This document shows positions 11,950-22,860 of a stretch of DNA of 64,000 nt, piece after piece. A program made the translations under genes and the position numbers. Position 1 is the stretch's first letter. Every line of letters begins with the position of its first letter. The notes under the pieces were generated by a model that was given only the letters and a program-made list of their open reading frames with translations, was not told the origin of the DNA and did no database searches. Location of the stretch: contig NW_023365754.1 in NCBI RefSeq assembly GCF_000003815.2, forward strand, positions 83,115 to 147,114. Direction: 5' to 3'. The stretch is from Branchiostoma floridae. Taxonomy: Eukaryota > Chordata > Leptocardii > Amphioxiformes > Branchiostomatidae.

Positions 11950-12367
11950 ACCTGCACGGACGTATATACCAAGCTGCTGTCTAAAGTAAGTAAGCTTTTG
12001 AAGGAGTCTGTTATGCCTACCTATTGATACACCACACACAGAGTCGGAAGTGAAGCAAAAACCAAAGGACATTTTCATCCAACCTATTACTCAGGACTGA
12101 TTGATAAAAACAAAAATCAAAGAAACAAATTAAGAAGGTAAAGAAAAATAAAACATACCTACGAAAGACAGCAATGCCTATATATTCAGAATTTCAACCA
12201 TCGCCGAGCCATTGCTAGATTAACAAACAGTGATCATCCCCTACAAACGGAAGTGAGAAGGTACTACCGGGCTTCTCTGAATGACAGACTCTGTACACTT
12301 TGTTATTCCAACCGTATAGAAAATAAAGTCCATTTCTTAGTAGAGTGTTCCATATTCAGTGATATAC
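11950..12367 (+). pseudogene. Old CR1-like LINE: RT C-terminal fragment (arm 1)
   Basis: Degraded frames match the C-terminus of the LINE at 30.6-31.1 kb: VSKLLKES, NFNHRRAIARL, SDHPLQTEVRRYYR, then LCTLC ... VHFLVEC (C-x2-C and H-x4-C). It is cut at 12,367 by a CACTA-like terminus. Arm 2 (28,952-29,567) continues past this point. Confidence 0.8.
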
Positions 12368-12834
12368 CACTACACGAAAAAGCGAATATCTGGGTCGAAT
12401 ACTCCTGTATATAAACCCGGATATTCAAAATATGTGGCCGATAACGGGTATATGCCGCCCGTTCACTTGGTATAGACGGACCTGCATATGACCCGGAGAT
12501 TCACAACTATTAGTGTGCGGTACATATGGAGGCCGATAATGCCTGCATATGTGCCTGGCCATCCCGGTGCATGTCCCGCCCATGTCCGCTCATCCGACCC
12601 AAATTTCCTGCATATGCCTGCCTATTCGGGACATGCACCCTTGTTAGCACCTAATTATCACCTAATTATCTCACCCAGGCCTCGACTAGAGCGGCTTCAT
12701 TATACCCTTTGTCATTGAAAGCAGCTTTGTTTTACTACCCTGCCCTACCTAGGATCCCCCCTCCCTGTAGTGTGTTTATTTTGCTTTCATTCTTTCTGAA
12801 TGGTGAATGAATTTTCTTTATTTTTTCAAAGTAG
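12368..12834. mobile_element. CACTA-like element end (arm 1)
   Basis: It begins CACTACACGAAAAAGCGAAT and is filled with ATATGC, GCATATG and CGGATATTC words. About 460 bp match, inverted, the right end of the element at 61,634-63,924. Arm 2 lacks it, so it inserted at 12,367. The other end was not found: it runs into a 100-N gap (12,835-12,934). Confidence 0.7.
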
Positions 12835-12934
12835 NNNNNNNNNNNNNNNNNNNNNNNNNNNNNNNNNNNNNNNNNNNNNNNNNNNNNNNNNNNNNNNNNN
12901 NNNNNNNNNNNNNNNNNNNNNNNNNNNNNNNNNN

Positions 12935-13756
12935 TGGTGGTCGGTTAAGTTGACTCGCAGCAATGCCGTACCAGTGAAACATCTGTGACCATGTCCAAGC
13001 CTTCTATGATTGGTACAAGAAGAGGGACGTGGATTTCAAAGTATAGTTTTGCAACTCGCGTCCGAAACGACAGAAGACTTCAGCAGTATTCTATACACTC
13101 TAATACCATATCCAGGGCCAAGGAGATGCAGGAAAAGTTTGAAAGGTGCAAAAAAGTTATTCATTATAAATTGTAACAACCGAGGTTTACTTTAATATAA
13201 CGACATAACATTTCCTTTAATTTTTTTGTATGGTATTCCTAGCAGTACAAGAAAATGTGATATGCAATCTGACATCGAGCACTATCAAAAGTTATATGTC
13301 AAAATGTAAATATTTCCTCATAATATCTATCCATAAGGGAGCTGCATGAGGACAATGAAAAACATGAACTTCTGGGGGAGAATAAATATCACTGAGGATG
13401 ATCAATCAATCAATAATATATTGTTGGAATGTAACAAATGTAGTAATACTTTGCTGACAATTGCCAAGTATTCCATATATGTTTCTTAACTAAGATGGAA
13501 GGGCTTAAGGATAACGCTAGAAAATTACTACAAGACAATGTTTACAATACTTTTGTGTTCTCCTGCTCTTTGTACAGAGTTGACATAGAATAAAGTGCCG
13601 TGGCGGACACGGAAAAGTAAAAAAACAACAACAATGAAATACATGTCAACACAAAATGATCTCTGCTTTCTGTGTTTTTAGGGTGACAGAGCCATGTCTA
13701 CAGCAGTAACAACGACAGCCCCCACTCTCATTGCGTTGAAGAAAATCCGCGGCCGC
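12935..13756. other. No recognised gene
   Basis: Unique sequence with short open frames only (12,985-13,195, two overlapping frames) and no convincing splice structure. Confidence 0.4.
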
Positions 13757-13892
13757 CACTGCATGAAATATCGGATTTACCAAACTTACCATTGGTGTGT
13801 AAATACCCGGTAAATGTAATGTACAATATTTACCCACATTTAGCACATATGTACCCGGTAAATTTGGATAAATGCGGGTAAATTCTGGTAAT

Positions 13893-14795
13893 GCACCCTG
13901 GTATAAGGCCTTATAAAGGGGTACATGTATTACATTGTCAGGATGGACCCTGATATAAGGCGTTATACAGGGGTACCTGTATTACATTGTCAGGATGGAC
14001 CCTGATATAAGGCCTTATACAGGGGTACATGTATTACATTGTCAGGATGGACCCTGATATAAGGCCTTATACAGGGGTATATGTATTACATTGTCAGGAT
14101 GGACCCTGATATAAGGCGTTATACAGGGGTACATGTATTACATTGTCAGGATGGACCCTGATATAAGGCCTTATACAGGGGTATATGTATTACATTGTCA
14201 GGATGGACCCTGATATAAGGCGTTATACAGGGGTACATGTATTACATTGTCAGGATGGACCCTGGTATAAGGCCTTATACAGGGGTACATGTATTACATT
14301 GTCAGGATGGACCCTGATATAAGGCGTTATACAGGGGTACATGTATTACATTGTCAGGATGGACCCTGATATAAGGCCTTATACAGAGGTACATGTATTA
14401 CATTGTCAGGATGGACCCTGATATAAGGCCTTATACAGGGGTACATGTATTACATTGTCAGGGATGGACCCTGGTATAAGGCGTTATACAGGGGTACATG
14501 TATTACATTGTCAGGGATGGACCCTGATATAAGGCCTTATACAGGGGTACATGTATGACATTGTCAGGATGGACCCTGATATAAGGCCTTATAAAGGGGT
14601 ACATGTATTACATTGACAGGGATGGACCCTGATATAAGGCCTTATACAGGGGTACATGTATTACATTGTCAGGATGGACCCTGATACAAGGCCTTATACA
14701 GGGGTACATGTATTACACTGTTAGAATGGACCCTGATATAAGGCCTTATACAGGGGTGCATGTATTACATTGTCAGGATGTACCCTGGTATAAGG
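13893..14795. repeat. 52-bp tandem repeat, about 17 copies
   Basis: The unit begins GATATAAGGCCTTATACAGG and ends in GTCAGGATGGACCCT. Each unit holds the palindrome TATAAGGCCTTATA. A variant with GGCGTTA breaks the palindrome and often alternates with it between copies 2 and 9. A few units are 53 bp (CAGGGATGG). The last copy ends in AAGGCTCAGG, where the next satellite starts. Confidence 0.95.
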
Positions 14796-15620
14796 CTCAG
14801 GGTGGGGGTACACGAAGGGTAGAGAACACCCCACCGCCCTGAGGTAACCCTTATCTCAAGCCGGGGGTACCCGAAGAGATAACCCTTATCTCAGGGCGGT
14901 GGTACCCGCAGTGTACAGAACACCCCACCACCCTGAGATAACCCTTATCTCAGGCCGGGGGTACCCGAAGGGTACAGAACACCCCACAGCCCCGAGATAA
15001 GAGTTATCTCAGGGCGGGGGTACCCACAGTGTACAGAACACCCCACCCCCCCTGAGATAACGGTTATCTCAGAGCGGGGGTACCCGAAGGGTATAGAACA
15101 CCTCACCGCCCTGAGATAATGGTTATATCAGGGCGGGGGTACCTGAAGGGTACAGAACACCCCACAGCCCCGAGATAAGAGTTATCTCAGGGCGGGGGTA
15201 CCCACAGTGTACAGAACACCCCACCCCCCCTGAGATAACGGTTATCTCAGAGCGGGGGTACCCGAAGGGTATAGAACACCTCACCGCCCTGAGATAATGG
15301 TTATATCAGGGCGGGGGTACCTGAAGGGTACAGAACACCCCACCGCCCTGAGATAACGGTTATCTCAGAGCGGGGGTATCCGCAGTGTACAGAACACCCC
15401 ACCGCCCTGAGATAGCGGTTATCTCAGGGCGGGGGTACCTGAAGGGTACAGAACACCCCACCGCCCTGGGATAGCGGTTATCTCAGGGCGGGGATACCCA
15501 CAGTGTACAGAACACCCCACAGCCCCGAGATAACGGTTATCTCAGAGTGGGGGTACCCGAAGGGTACACTCTAACACCTCACCGCCCTGAGATAAGTGTA
15601 CAGAACATCCCCTGAGATAA
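14796..15620. repeat. 59-bp palindromic tandem repeat, about 13-14 copies
   Basis: Each unit contains CCGCCCTGAGATAAC, one base, then its exact reverse complement, followed by GGGGTACCCG and GTACAGAACACCCC. A three-unit block is duplicated (14,993 and again 178 bp later at 15,171), giving a short higher-order repeat. No coding content. Confidence 0.95.
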
Positions 15621-16149
15621 TAGTATTGGGGACAGAGGTCAGAGCATAAAAGTCGAACAGAGTTATCATTACCAGTCAACTAGCTTTTTAGGCCCTGAGT
15701 GAAATTGTAGGCGTAATTAAGTTATTGTTGTTCTAGTTTTATTTATGAACGAGTATAAGAGGTATTTAACTATGATTGTTTACCATACCTAGAATTACAT
15801 AGTGTGCCCGTTTTATATTTGTAAAGAAAAATGCTTCAGTTAAGACTCAAGACAGTTCACAATAACAGATCTTATGTATTATACTACACAGTTTGTGATG
15901 AATAACAAAGGTCACAGCTTGACACACACTCTAAATCTACAGTGAAAAAATTAAAGAGATAAAAGGTCAATCTTTGCTGTAAAGAAAACTTGAATCTAAC
16001 CAAGAAAGGAAAGTCTTATAAGCTTTTACATTGTTTCACCAAGGAGCTTTTTGGTTTCACAAATGTCCCAGGTACTCTTGCTGTATTGGATGCTAAAGGT
16101 CAACTTCCGACCATGGGGTCAACATCCTAAAGGCCACAGAGATACTACG
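15621..16149. other. No recognised feature
   Basis: AT-rich sequence between the satellite and the promoter-like block; nothing seen. Confidence 0.4.
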
Positions 16150-16200
16150 ATCTGATTGGACCGTCGGATACGCATGCGCACTATGCGGGCGGGACGATTA
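16150..16200 (+). promoter_or_regulatory. Candidate TATA-less promoter
   Basis: Within 50 bp there are an inverted CCAAT box (GATTGG), an NRF1-like site (ACGCATGCGCAC) and a GC box (GGGCGGG). They lie about 100 bp upstream of a well-contexted ATG at 16,271. The arrangement is typical of animal CpG-type promoters; assignment is by motif only. Confidence 0.4.
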
Positions 16201-16270
16201 GAAAAAAGTCGTTACAGAAATGAGATCGGACATGACTACGAGGTTTTACGTATCGCTTTCTACGCTAAAA

Positions 16271-18146
16271 ATGGCACAAGGAGTCTGCTATGGTCGGCCA
16301 GCAATTTGGGAGAGGCTTGTGAGTGTTGGGGGAATATGGTGTAAGCTTAAACGGACGGAAAATGATCGTGACTGATGTTTTTGGATGTACGTTTGGCGGC
16401 CGCCCCCCTCCCACCCTGGGCGGCGCACCCCTAACAGGATTACCAACGTGTACTTCGGTGAGTAGAGAATATTATTAGACTGTGCTGTTTTATTTTAAAG
16501 CAAAATGTAGGTTCGTTTTTCCCACTTGTCTAATGTTTTTGACATGTGATCATCAGAAACGCAAATTTGTCTCCAGCTAGCCTGCCCCCCTCCCCCATTT
16601 AGGAAAATGCCTAATAATTTTTTTTGGACAACAGGCGTTTCGTATTAGGTTTTATGAAAATATGCTGCAAAACAGCACTTGAGGGCTGAATAATTGTGCT
16701 TTGATATACGACCACGTTAAAACTGCCTCATTACTCATAATTTGGGTACCTACTGACTGGCACCTGGTGGTTATTATTATAATTTATATACATATTTATA
16801 TATTTAATTTTCGTTCATTTATTCGTTCAAATGGCTGGCATCACAGACAGCCAAGGCTGTCAAACTCGTCGTGACTATTATTTTTATCAAGGGCTAACCT
16901 TTAATAATTTGAACACTGTTCAGTAACTGACAGCTATTTGGTCACTAATTTAATATTTGTTTAATACATTTTATATTATATTTCAGGTATGGATTTCAGT
17001 TACGATGTTTATGTATTACATTCTGGGTTGACCGGATCTGATTTTGTCATTTGTGTCATCGTTTCCCTTTTTATATGCCTCCAGTACAGCTGCAGTAGAT
17101 ACCTCCTTCAGACATGCAGCACAAGTTGTGAGGGTGGATAGCCAGTCCTGAGTAAAGCAAGCATCAGCCAGAAGTTTAGCTGCTGACTACTTCAATGCTG
17201 CTACACACTCCATAGGTAAGACTCGAGACTACAGTGAGTCCTGCATGCTCAATATCATCATTGGCACACTTCATACCTGATAACATTCGATACAGGTGTT
17301 CTGGACCGGATGGTACTTTTCTGTATCACTCAGGCTTTTTATTTGTTCCATCAATTGAATAGAGTGGAGTTCTTTTCTTGGAAGTTTTCTCGAATTGACA
17401 CGGTGTATTCCATATCACCCAAAGTACCAGCCCGACCGCGGGAGGGCTGAGACCGAGGGTGATGCAGAATACACCATGTTTTATTTTGTTTATGACATAC
17501 CTACCTGAAAAAACACAAGTTTCGATGCGAAACGTGCCAGAAGTTATAAAAACTTTGGTGTCCTCGAACAAAAACAGTTACAGCAGCAATTCTAACGTCC
17601 GAATCAGATGTTCGAATTTTAAACTGTGCCGCTCTAGGTGTGGGAAGAGTGCGTAAGTGTTTGACTGAAGCCTGTGTGATAAAAGTTCAAAGCCCGTGTG
17701 ATGCAGCTTTTTATCACCCGGTCCAGAACACCCGTATCAACCATTATCGCGGCCCAGGTATGACATAAAAGTAAAATACAACACAATGAATTCGGTATCA
17801 CCCTCAGTCCCAGCCTTCCCATGGGTCGGATCACTCGACCCACTGTCTGGCTGGTACCTACTAGTAGGCTGATGCAGAATACACTGTGTTGTATTCTATA
17901 TTTGTCAATCTTCAGTACACATGGGTAGTCCCTTCAGACGCAAATTTAGGTAGGCTCGATTTTCACACATACTATGACATAGGTTGATATTCTGTGATAC
18001 TTTTGTTTTATCATGTAGGAACTGGCTCATCACACAAAGGACTCCAAACTCCTGCCAAGGAGTTCAGGATTCAGACACAGAGGAAGGCAGCCTGTGCTGG
18101 TGTGGACACTACACGGAGTGCTTTGCAGCAGAGGACTAGAATATAG
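16271..18146 (+). CDS. Candidate three-exon gene, unknown
   Basis: Putative exon 1 (16,271-16,318) starts AAAATGGC and reads MAQGVCYGRPAIWERL up to a GTGAGT donor. Putative exon 2 (17,085-17,215) lies between a pyrimidine-tract acceptor (TATATGCCTCCAG) and a GTAAGA donor. Putative exon 3 (18,019-18,146) follows TTTATCATGTAG. Exons 2 and 3 join in one frame giving LAADYFNAATHSIG then LQTPAKEFRIQTQRKAACAG, ending in TAG. An in-frame TGA at 17,149-17,151 and a phase mismatch with exon 1 argue for a missing exon, an error or a pseudogene. It lies inside the possible 6.1-kb transposon, so it could be captured DNA. No family recognised. Confidence 0.3.
17291..17737. mobile_element. Foldback element with 21-bp inverted ends
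   Basis: Left GATACAGGTGTTCTGGACCGG and right complement GATACGGGTGTTCTGGACCGG differ at one base. Inside are inverted CACGGTGTATTC ... GAATACACC blocks framing GC-rich sequence with GGTGAT and ACCGAGGG. Related sequence recurs at 17,760-17,900 and in the arm 2 insertion at 42,721-43,394. It sits between putative exons 2 and 3 of the candidate gene. Confidence 0.6.
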
Positions 18147-19371
18147 ATGAGAATTTGGAGAGGATGTTATAAGTTTACTTACCTGTATTTAAATATTTGT
18201 ATCGACAACAACTTTGTTCTTATATCTGATCGCTGTTGGCCTAAGGGCTGCTAACTGACTAAGACCTTCATAGCTTATGAAAGTTGTGTTTCAGTGTTGT
18301 GCGATTGTATGAACTATGTGATTATGATTTGTGATACATTTTACATATTTGTCAGTATTGTATTGTACCTACACAGGTCACATTTGATAATTCCATTTGT
18401 ACCTGCATATACTGGTGGTATTTTGAACCCTCACTTGCATCTGCCCCTCACCCTTCTCTAAAGAAAAAGAATTTCTTAGCCAGATCACTATAGGCTTGTT
18501 TTTAATCTGTTATTAATATAGAAATGATAGGTTATGAATTCCCCAATCTGTGAAGTTAAGGTGATGTTGAATTATTGCTTGGATAAACATGCAGCATTAC
18601 ATGATGCTGATAGGATCATGTTGGCAAAGTGTAAAACAATACAGGCCCCACTGAATGTCATATGTCATTTATGCATTGCAGTTTTTATCGTCATGTTACT
18701 GTTTCTTTCATTCGTCTTGAGTTTCTGATTATATAGTGGAACATTTTGATTCATACATTTGTTAACAGTGACAGCATAGTTAAGATATTGCACAGAGTAT
18801 GTGATACAACTTTTTATAAAAAAAGTACATATATTGCAAATTCTTGCCTGAGGGCTTATTGTAGTCTCCAGGCAGACATGTCAGCTGGATGAAAAAGATA
18901 GGGACAAATAAGGTACCATGGGATTTCAGTCTTTTGCAACCTATTCAATTATCTGCCTGCCAGTCAGTTGTCTCCTTGGCCAACTAACTCCAACTCAAAA
19001 TTCCCCTATTGCCATTTGACCAGGCCAGAGTCTGGTAGAAACAAATAATGTATGGCAAAAGTATTCTTGTATATAATTTCTAAAGCCTGTCTGCACAATC
19101 ATGGAGACTGATGATAGGTTTAGATAGTGTGTGATGATAAACTGATGCTACTTTGTTGAATGTCATTCATGATATATAGCTTGTAAACAGGACAGTTGAT
19201 TAATGTCCAATCATACTATGAACATTACTTTAAACTCGAATTATAAGAAAGGGTAACAATTGTATATGGTAAAGCTAGAGCATTTATCTGTTTACCCTCT
19301 AGAAAACCTGTCAATGTTGATATGTTTATCCAATAAATATTACTGAGTTCTGCCACAAACCATGTTCTGAT
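18147..19371. other. No gene; one LINE 3' tail at 18,826-18,875
   Basis: Mostly unremarkable AT-rich DNA. At 18,826-18,875 the string TATTGCAAATTCTTGCCTGAGGGCT matches the 3' hairpin tail of the CR1-like LINEs here, probably a very short 5'-truncated insertion on the minus strand. Confidence 0.45.
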
Positions 19372-19851
19372 TCAAAATCATGGGTAAATTTGGGTAATTC
19401 TTGGAAGTGATCGGTAAACTTCCAGCTAAATGTGGGTAAAGGGGTAAATATGGCATTGAATATTCTGGTAAAGGTTGTATAAATCCAAGGTAAATACAGG
19501 TAAATGGGGGTAAATATGGCATTGAATATTCTGGTAAAGGTTTGTATAAATCCGAGGTAAATATGGGTAAATACAGCTATATGAGATATACTCCGCCTGG
19601 TAAATGTCGGTAAATGCGCAAAATATATGAGAAATACCTCGTACGGTATATCTCGGTAAACGCATATTTACACGAACCTGGTAAATGTGGGTAAATCAGG
19701 CAAACATTACCCGCTTTACCATGCGGGTAAATGCCTGGTATATTTGCACCTTTACCGGCGGGTAAATGTCGATAAATCCCCGGTAAATCTAAACTTTACC
19801 CGGCTATACATCGCATTTACCAATGTGGTAAATTCGACTTTTCATGCAGTG
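19372..19851. repeat. GGTAAA-word array ending in a CACTG-type terminus
   Basis: More than twenty GGTAAA/TTTACC words on both strands, irregularly spaced 10-40 bp apart, ending in TTTTCATGCAGTG. Similar arrays lie at 13,757-13,892 and 48,695-49,150, the last with the same terminus. Confidence 0.85.
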
Positions 19852-19869
19852 CGCCTTGAACTTTTTTGC

Positions 19870-21240
19870 AAAATTTGAGAACCTCCCCAATAAAACAGAC
19901 AGAGTCTCTCCTAAAAGAAAGATTGGTGCGTCGAAATAAAGATTCATCCCAGCGCTTCACTCTGATCAAGGATATCATAGCCTTCTNNNNNNNNNNNNNN
20001 NNNNNNNNNNNNNNNNNNNNNNNNNNNNNNNNNNNNNNNNNNNNNNNNNNNNNNNNNNNNNNNNNNNNNNNNNNNNNNNNNNNNNNNNNNNNNNNNNNNN
20101 NNNNNNNNNNNNNNNNNNNNNNNNNNNNNNNNNNNNNNNNNNNNNNNNNNNNNNNNNNNNNNNNNNNNNNNNNNNNNNNNNNNNNNNNNNNNNNNNNNNN
20201 NNNNNNNNNNNNNNNNNNNNNNNNNNNNNNNNNNNNNNNNNNNNNNNNNNNNNNNNNCTTGAGTTTGGTAGATTTTGGTATTGGGGCTTTCCATACTTTT
20301 GTTAGGGCTCGCCAACACAGTTTTTTCCTAGGAAGAATTTTAGGAACTCTAACACTGAGGCGAATCTTGGTGGAAACTATTCTATGATCAGAGCCAATGG
20401 GGTTGGCATAGTTGAATGCTTGACAGTCTCTGACACTTTTTCTCCATCTCTTTCTGTACAGGCAAAAGTCAATCTGGGCCAAGGTACCCCGCGGAGATCT
20501 CCATGTCCACAGTCTCTTTTTTGGCTTCTGAAAAGCCGTGTTGCCCACTATCAGGTTGTGTTGGTGGGTGAAACCCATGAGATATTCACCGTTTCGGTTT
20601 GAGTCATTGTGGTAAGAAACTTTTCCCTCTATCCTGGCATTAAAATCGCCCCCTATGAACAACATGGAATTCATGGGTGTGGTCTGGACAGAGTTGCTCA
20701 GGGTAGTGTAGAACTGCAGTTTCAGACTCTGGCCTCTCATTGTGGGGAGCATGGCATGACAGTATGACAACCTTTGGGTTGCCCCTAATGACCATAGCGA
20801 CTGCTCGGTGTGAATTTTTTCTCACGGATGAGACTAGCGGTAAGAGAGAGGAACTCACCACAATGCCGACACCACCGATTGTTGAGTTTGCAGAGTTCTA
20901 AGTTACCAACGCAGTAAAGAGCGTGTTTGTACCAATGTTGTGGGCGATAATCTCCTGATCAGAATCGGAATGCATAATACGGTGTTCTTGGATGCAGACT
21001 ACGGAGATTGGTACATCCGACATGAGCTTATTCAGTTCTGCTAACGACGATTTGTGGTCGAGGGTTCGGCAGTTCAAAGTTGACAGAATAAAGGTCTTGT
21101 TGGGAGATAGAAGACCGCGAGGCACCGAGCACCCACCGCGAACAAGTCCCTTCTATAAGTCATCGGCAATTAGCAACCACCGACAGGTTAGCCAAGGGAA
21201 ACCATCTAGCCTGTCGCTACTGCGCAAACGCTGGCCGTAG
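19870..21240 (-). pseudogene. RTE-like LINE: 5' region and AP endonuclease
   Basis: Minus-strand order: LSTLNCRTL and VVCIQEHRI (21,125-20,898; endonuclease N and E motifs), then 20,861-20,640, then 20,770-20,258 with FIGGDFNARIE, LWTWRSPRGTLAQIDFCLY and NPIGSDHRIVS. All the classic APE residues (N, E, D-F-N, D, S-D-H) are visible but spread over three frames. RT should start beyond a 271-N gap (19,987-20,257); what follows (19,986-19,870) shows no motif. This resembles the RTE-type proteins often mislabelled craniofacial development protein 2-like. Confidence 0.85.
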
Positions 21241-21589
21241 AATAAAGGGGGCGCAAAGGCCGCACGAGACTGTCTACAAATGCAAGGTGTGCAGCGTGTC
21301 CGTATTCCACGTCAGTATGCGCCCCGCGTGTTGGTGTGATGACTAACAGGACATGAAAGACAATGCATAGATGGTTTGGGACTACTGAAAATGCTTTGTA
21401 CTGGCCACAAGTTGTAAAGTTACTGGGGGAAGATGCGATTCTGTCCGATGTCAATTTTGTGTGAAAACGACAATGGCCGCTATCCTGGAAGTTAAAGTGT
21501 TAATTTCATGGCCTTCCAGTCGGCAGGTTGTTTCGGTCGGTATCTGCCAGTTTCTGACTGTGTATTCCTGCCTGTGTCTGTCTTTGTCA

Positions 21590-22040
21590 TTCAGAAGTAT
21601 GCGTTGCCCGCTTGGCCCTACGGACTACCCGCAACTGTCAGCAAAAAAAATCGAGAACGACAAACGCCGAGCACTTCGATTCATCTTGGGCATCAACTAC
21701 TTCCTAGTCCAAACCATGTACTCGGCTGGGCCTACCAACACTAGTCACGCCGAGAACAATTATCTTTTAACTTCGCTAAATCACTTGAGCAGTCGAAGCT
21801 GTACAGACACCTACTACCACTCTCACTAGTGGATATCAGCGGCAGGATGACTCGTTCATCACGCAAGCTTCACACTGTCCATTGTAGAACCGAACGTTAC
21901 AGATCCAGAGCAAAACCTTATATGTTGCGCATGTTGAACATGTGAATATCCCAACCTGCTCCGCAAATACTATGTGCAATATCCGAAATATGAAATATCC
22001 GCTAATTTGCAAATAATGTTTTTTTTTATAAATGTCTTCT
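21590..22040 (+). pseudogene. Jockey/CR1-type LINE, RT C-terminal fragment
   Basis: Reads YALPAWPYG, NDKRRALRFILGINY, then in another frame FAKSLEQSKLYRHLLPLSL and TERYRSRAKPYMLRMLN, the usual end of such elements, followed by a short 3' UTR with a T run near 22,020. Frameshift near 21,760. Sequence 21,241-21,589 shows nothing recognisable. Confidence 0.8.
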
Positions 22041-22079
22041 GGTTTTAACAAATGTAACACGCAGGACCCTGCTATCTGT

Positions 22080-22470
22080 ACCGTGTCTGTCTTTCTGTGT
22101 CTGTCTGTGTTTGCCCGTGTATGTTTGCGTCTGCATGCAACTGTCTGTGTCTGTCTGTCTGTCCGTCTGTGTCTGTATCCGTTTGTTTCTGTTTCTGTTT
22201 CTGTTTCTGTCTGTCTGTCTGTCTCTGTCTGTGTCTGTGTCTGTATCTGTTTCTGTCTGTCTGTCTTTCTGTCTGTCTTTATCTGTCTGTTTCTGCCTGT
22301 GTCTGCCCATGTCTGTAATTGTCTGTCTGCCTGTTTCTGTCTGTGCCTGTCTGTGTTTGTGTCTCCCCGTGTCTGTAATTGTCTTTCGGTATGTGTCTGC
22401 CCGTGTCTGTAATGGTCTGTCTGTGTCTGTCTGTCTGTCTGTCTGCCTGTCTGTCTCTACAGTTACAAGT
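22080..22470. repeat. TCTG/TTTC microsatellite
   Basis: An imperfect (TGTC)n/(TTTCTG)n tract, open in several frames only because the repeat lacks stop codons. Followed by a 360-N gap at 22,501-22,860. Confidence 0.95.
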
Positions 22471-22860
22471 TGCAAAATATAAGTAGTTCAACTTAACAGG
22501 NNNNNNNNNNNNNNNNNNNNNNNNNNNNNNNNNNNNNNNNNNNNNNNNNNNNNNNNNNNNNNNNNNNNNNNNNNNNNNNNNNNNNNNNNNNNNNNNNNNN
22601 NNNNNNNNNNNNNNNNNNNNNNNNNNNNNNNNNNNNNNNNNNNNNNNNNNNNNNNNNNNNNNNNNNNNNNNNNNNNNNNNNNNNNNNNNNNNNNNNNNNN
22701 NNNNNNNNNNNNNNNNNNNNNNNNNNNNNNNNNNNNNNNNNNNNNNNNNNNNNNNNNNNNNNNNNNNNNNNNNNNNNNNNNNNNNNNNNNNNNNNNNNNN
22801 NNNNNNNNNNNNNNNNNNNNNNNNNNNNNNNNNNNNNNNNNNNNNNNNNNNNNNNNNNNN

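Larger units (their letters stand above)
2828..12367 (+). repeat. Arm 1 of a large inverted duplication
   Basis: Block by block this interval matches the reverse complement of 28,952-44,467. Anchor pairs: 2828 with 44,467; 3145 with about 43,398; 3763 with 42,102; 4890 with 40,915; 5724 with 40,082; 9525 with 38,827; 9873 with 38,479; about 10,870 with about 37,485 and 30,441; 12,367 with 28,952. Aligned blocks look roughly 95-99 % identical by eye, with transposon insertions private to each arm. It may be a true segmental duplication or two haplotypes placed head to head by the assembler. Confidence 0.9.
13757..19851. mobile_element. Possible 6.1-kb CACTG-type DNA transposon (composite)
   Basis: Left terminus CACTGCATGAAATATCGGAT at 13,757 and right terminus, read inward, CACTGCATGAAAAGTCGAAT ending at 19,851. 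CGC flanks both sides (13,754-13,756 and 19,852-19,854), the 3-bp duplication expected for CACTA-type insertion. Both ends are followed by GGTAAA/TTTACC words. The interior holds two satellites, an unknown candidate gene and a smaller foldback element. A 3-bp match arises by chance 1 time in 64, so this is a proposal. Confidence 0.45.

Noticed and set aside
12985-13195. Two overlapping short frames
   Set aside because: No conserved motif, no start context and no duplicate copy to test.
13757-15620. CRISPR array
   Set aside because: The repeats are contiguous satellites without unique spacers, in a eukaryotic genome.
22026-22482. Long frames rich in Cys/Val/Ser or Thr/Asp/Arg
   Set aside because: Translations of the TCTG microsatellite on both strands.
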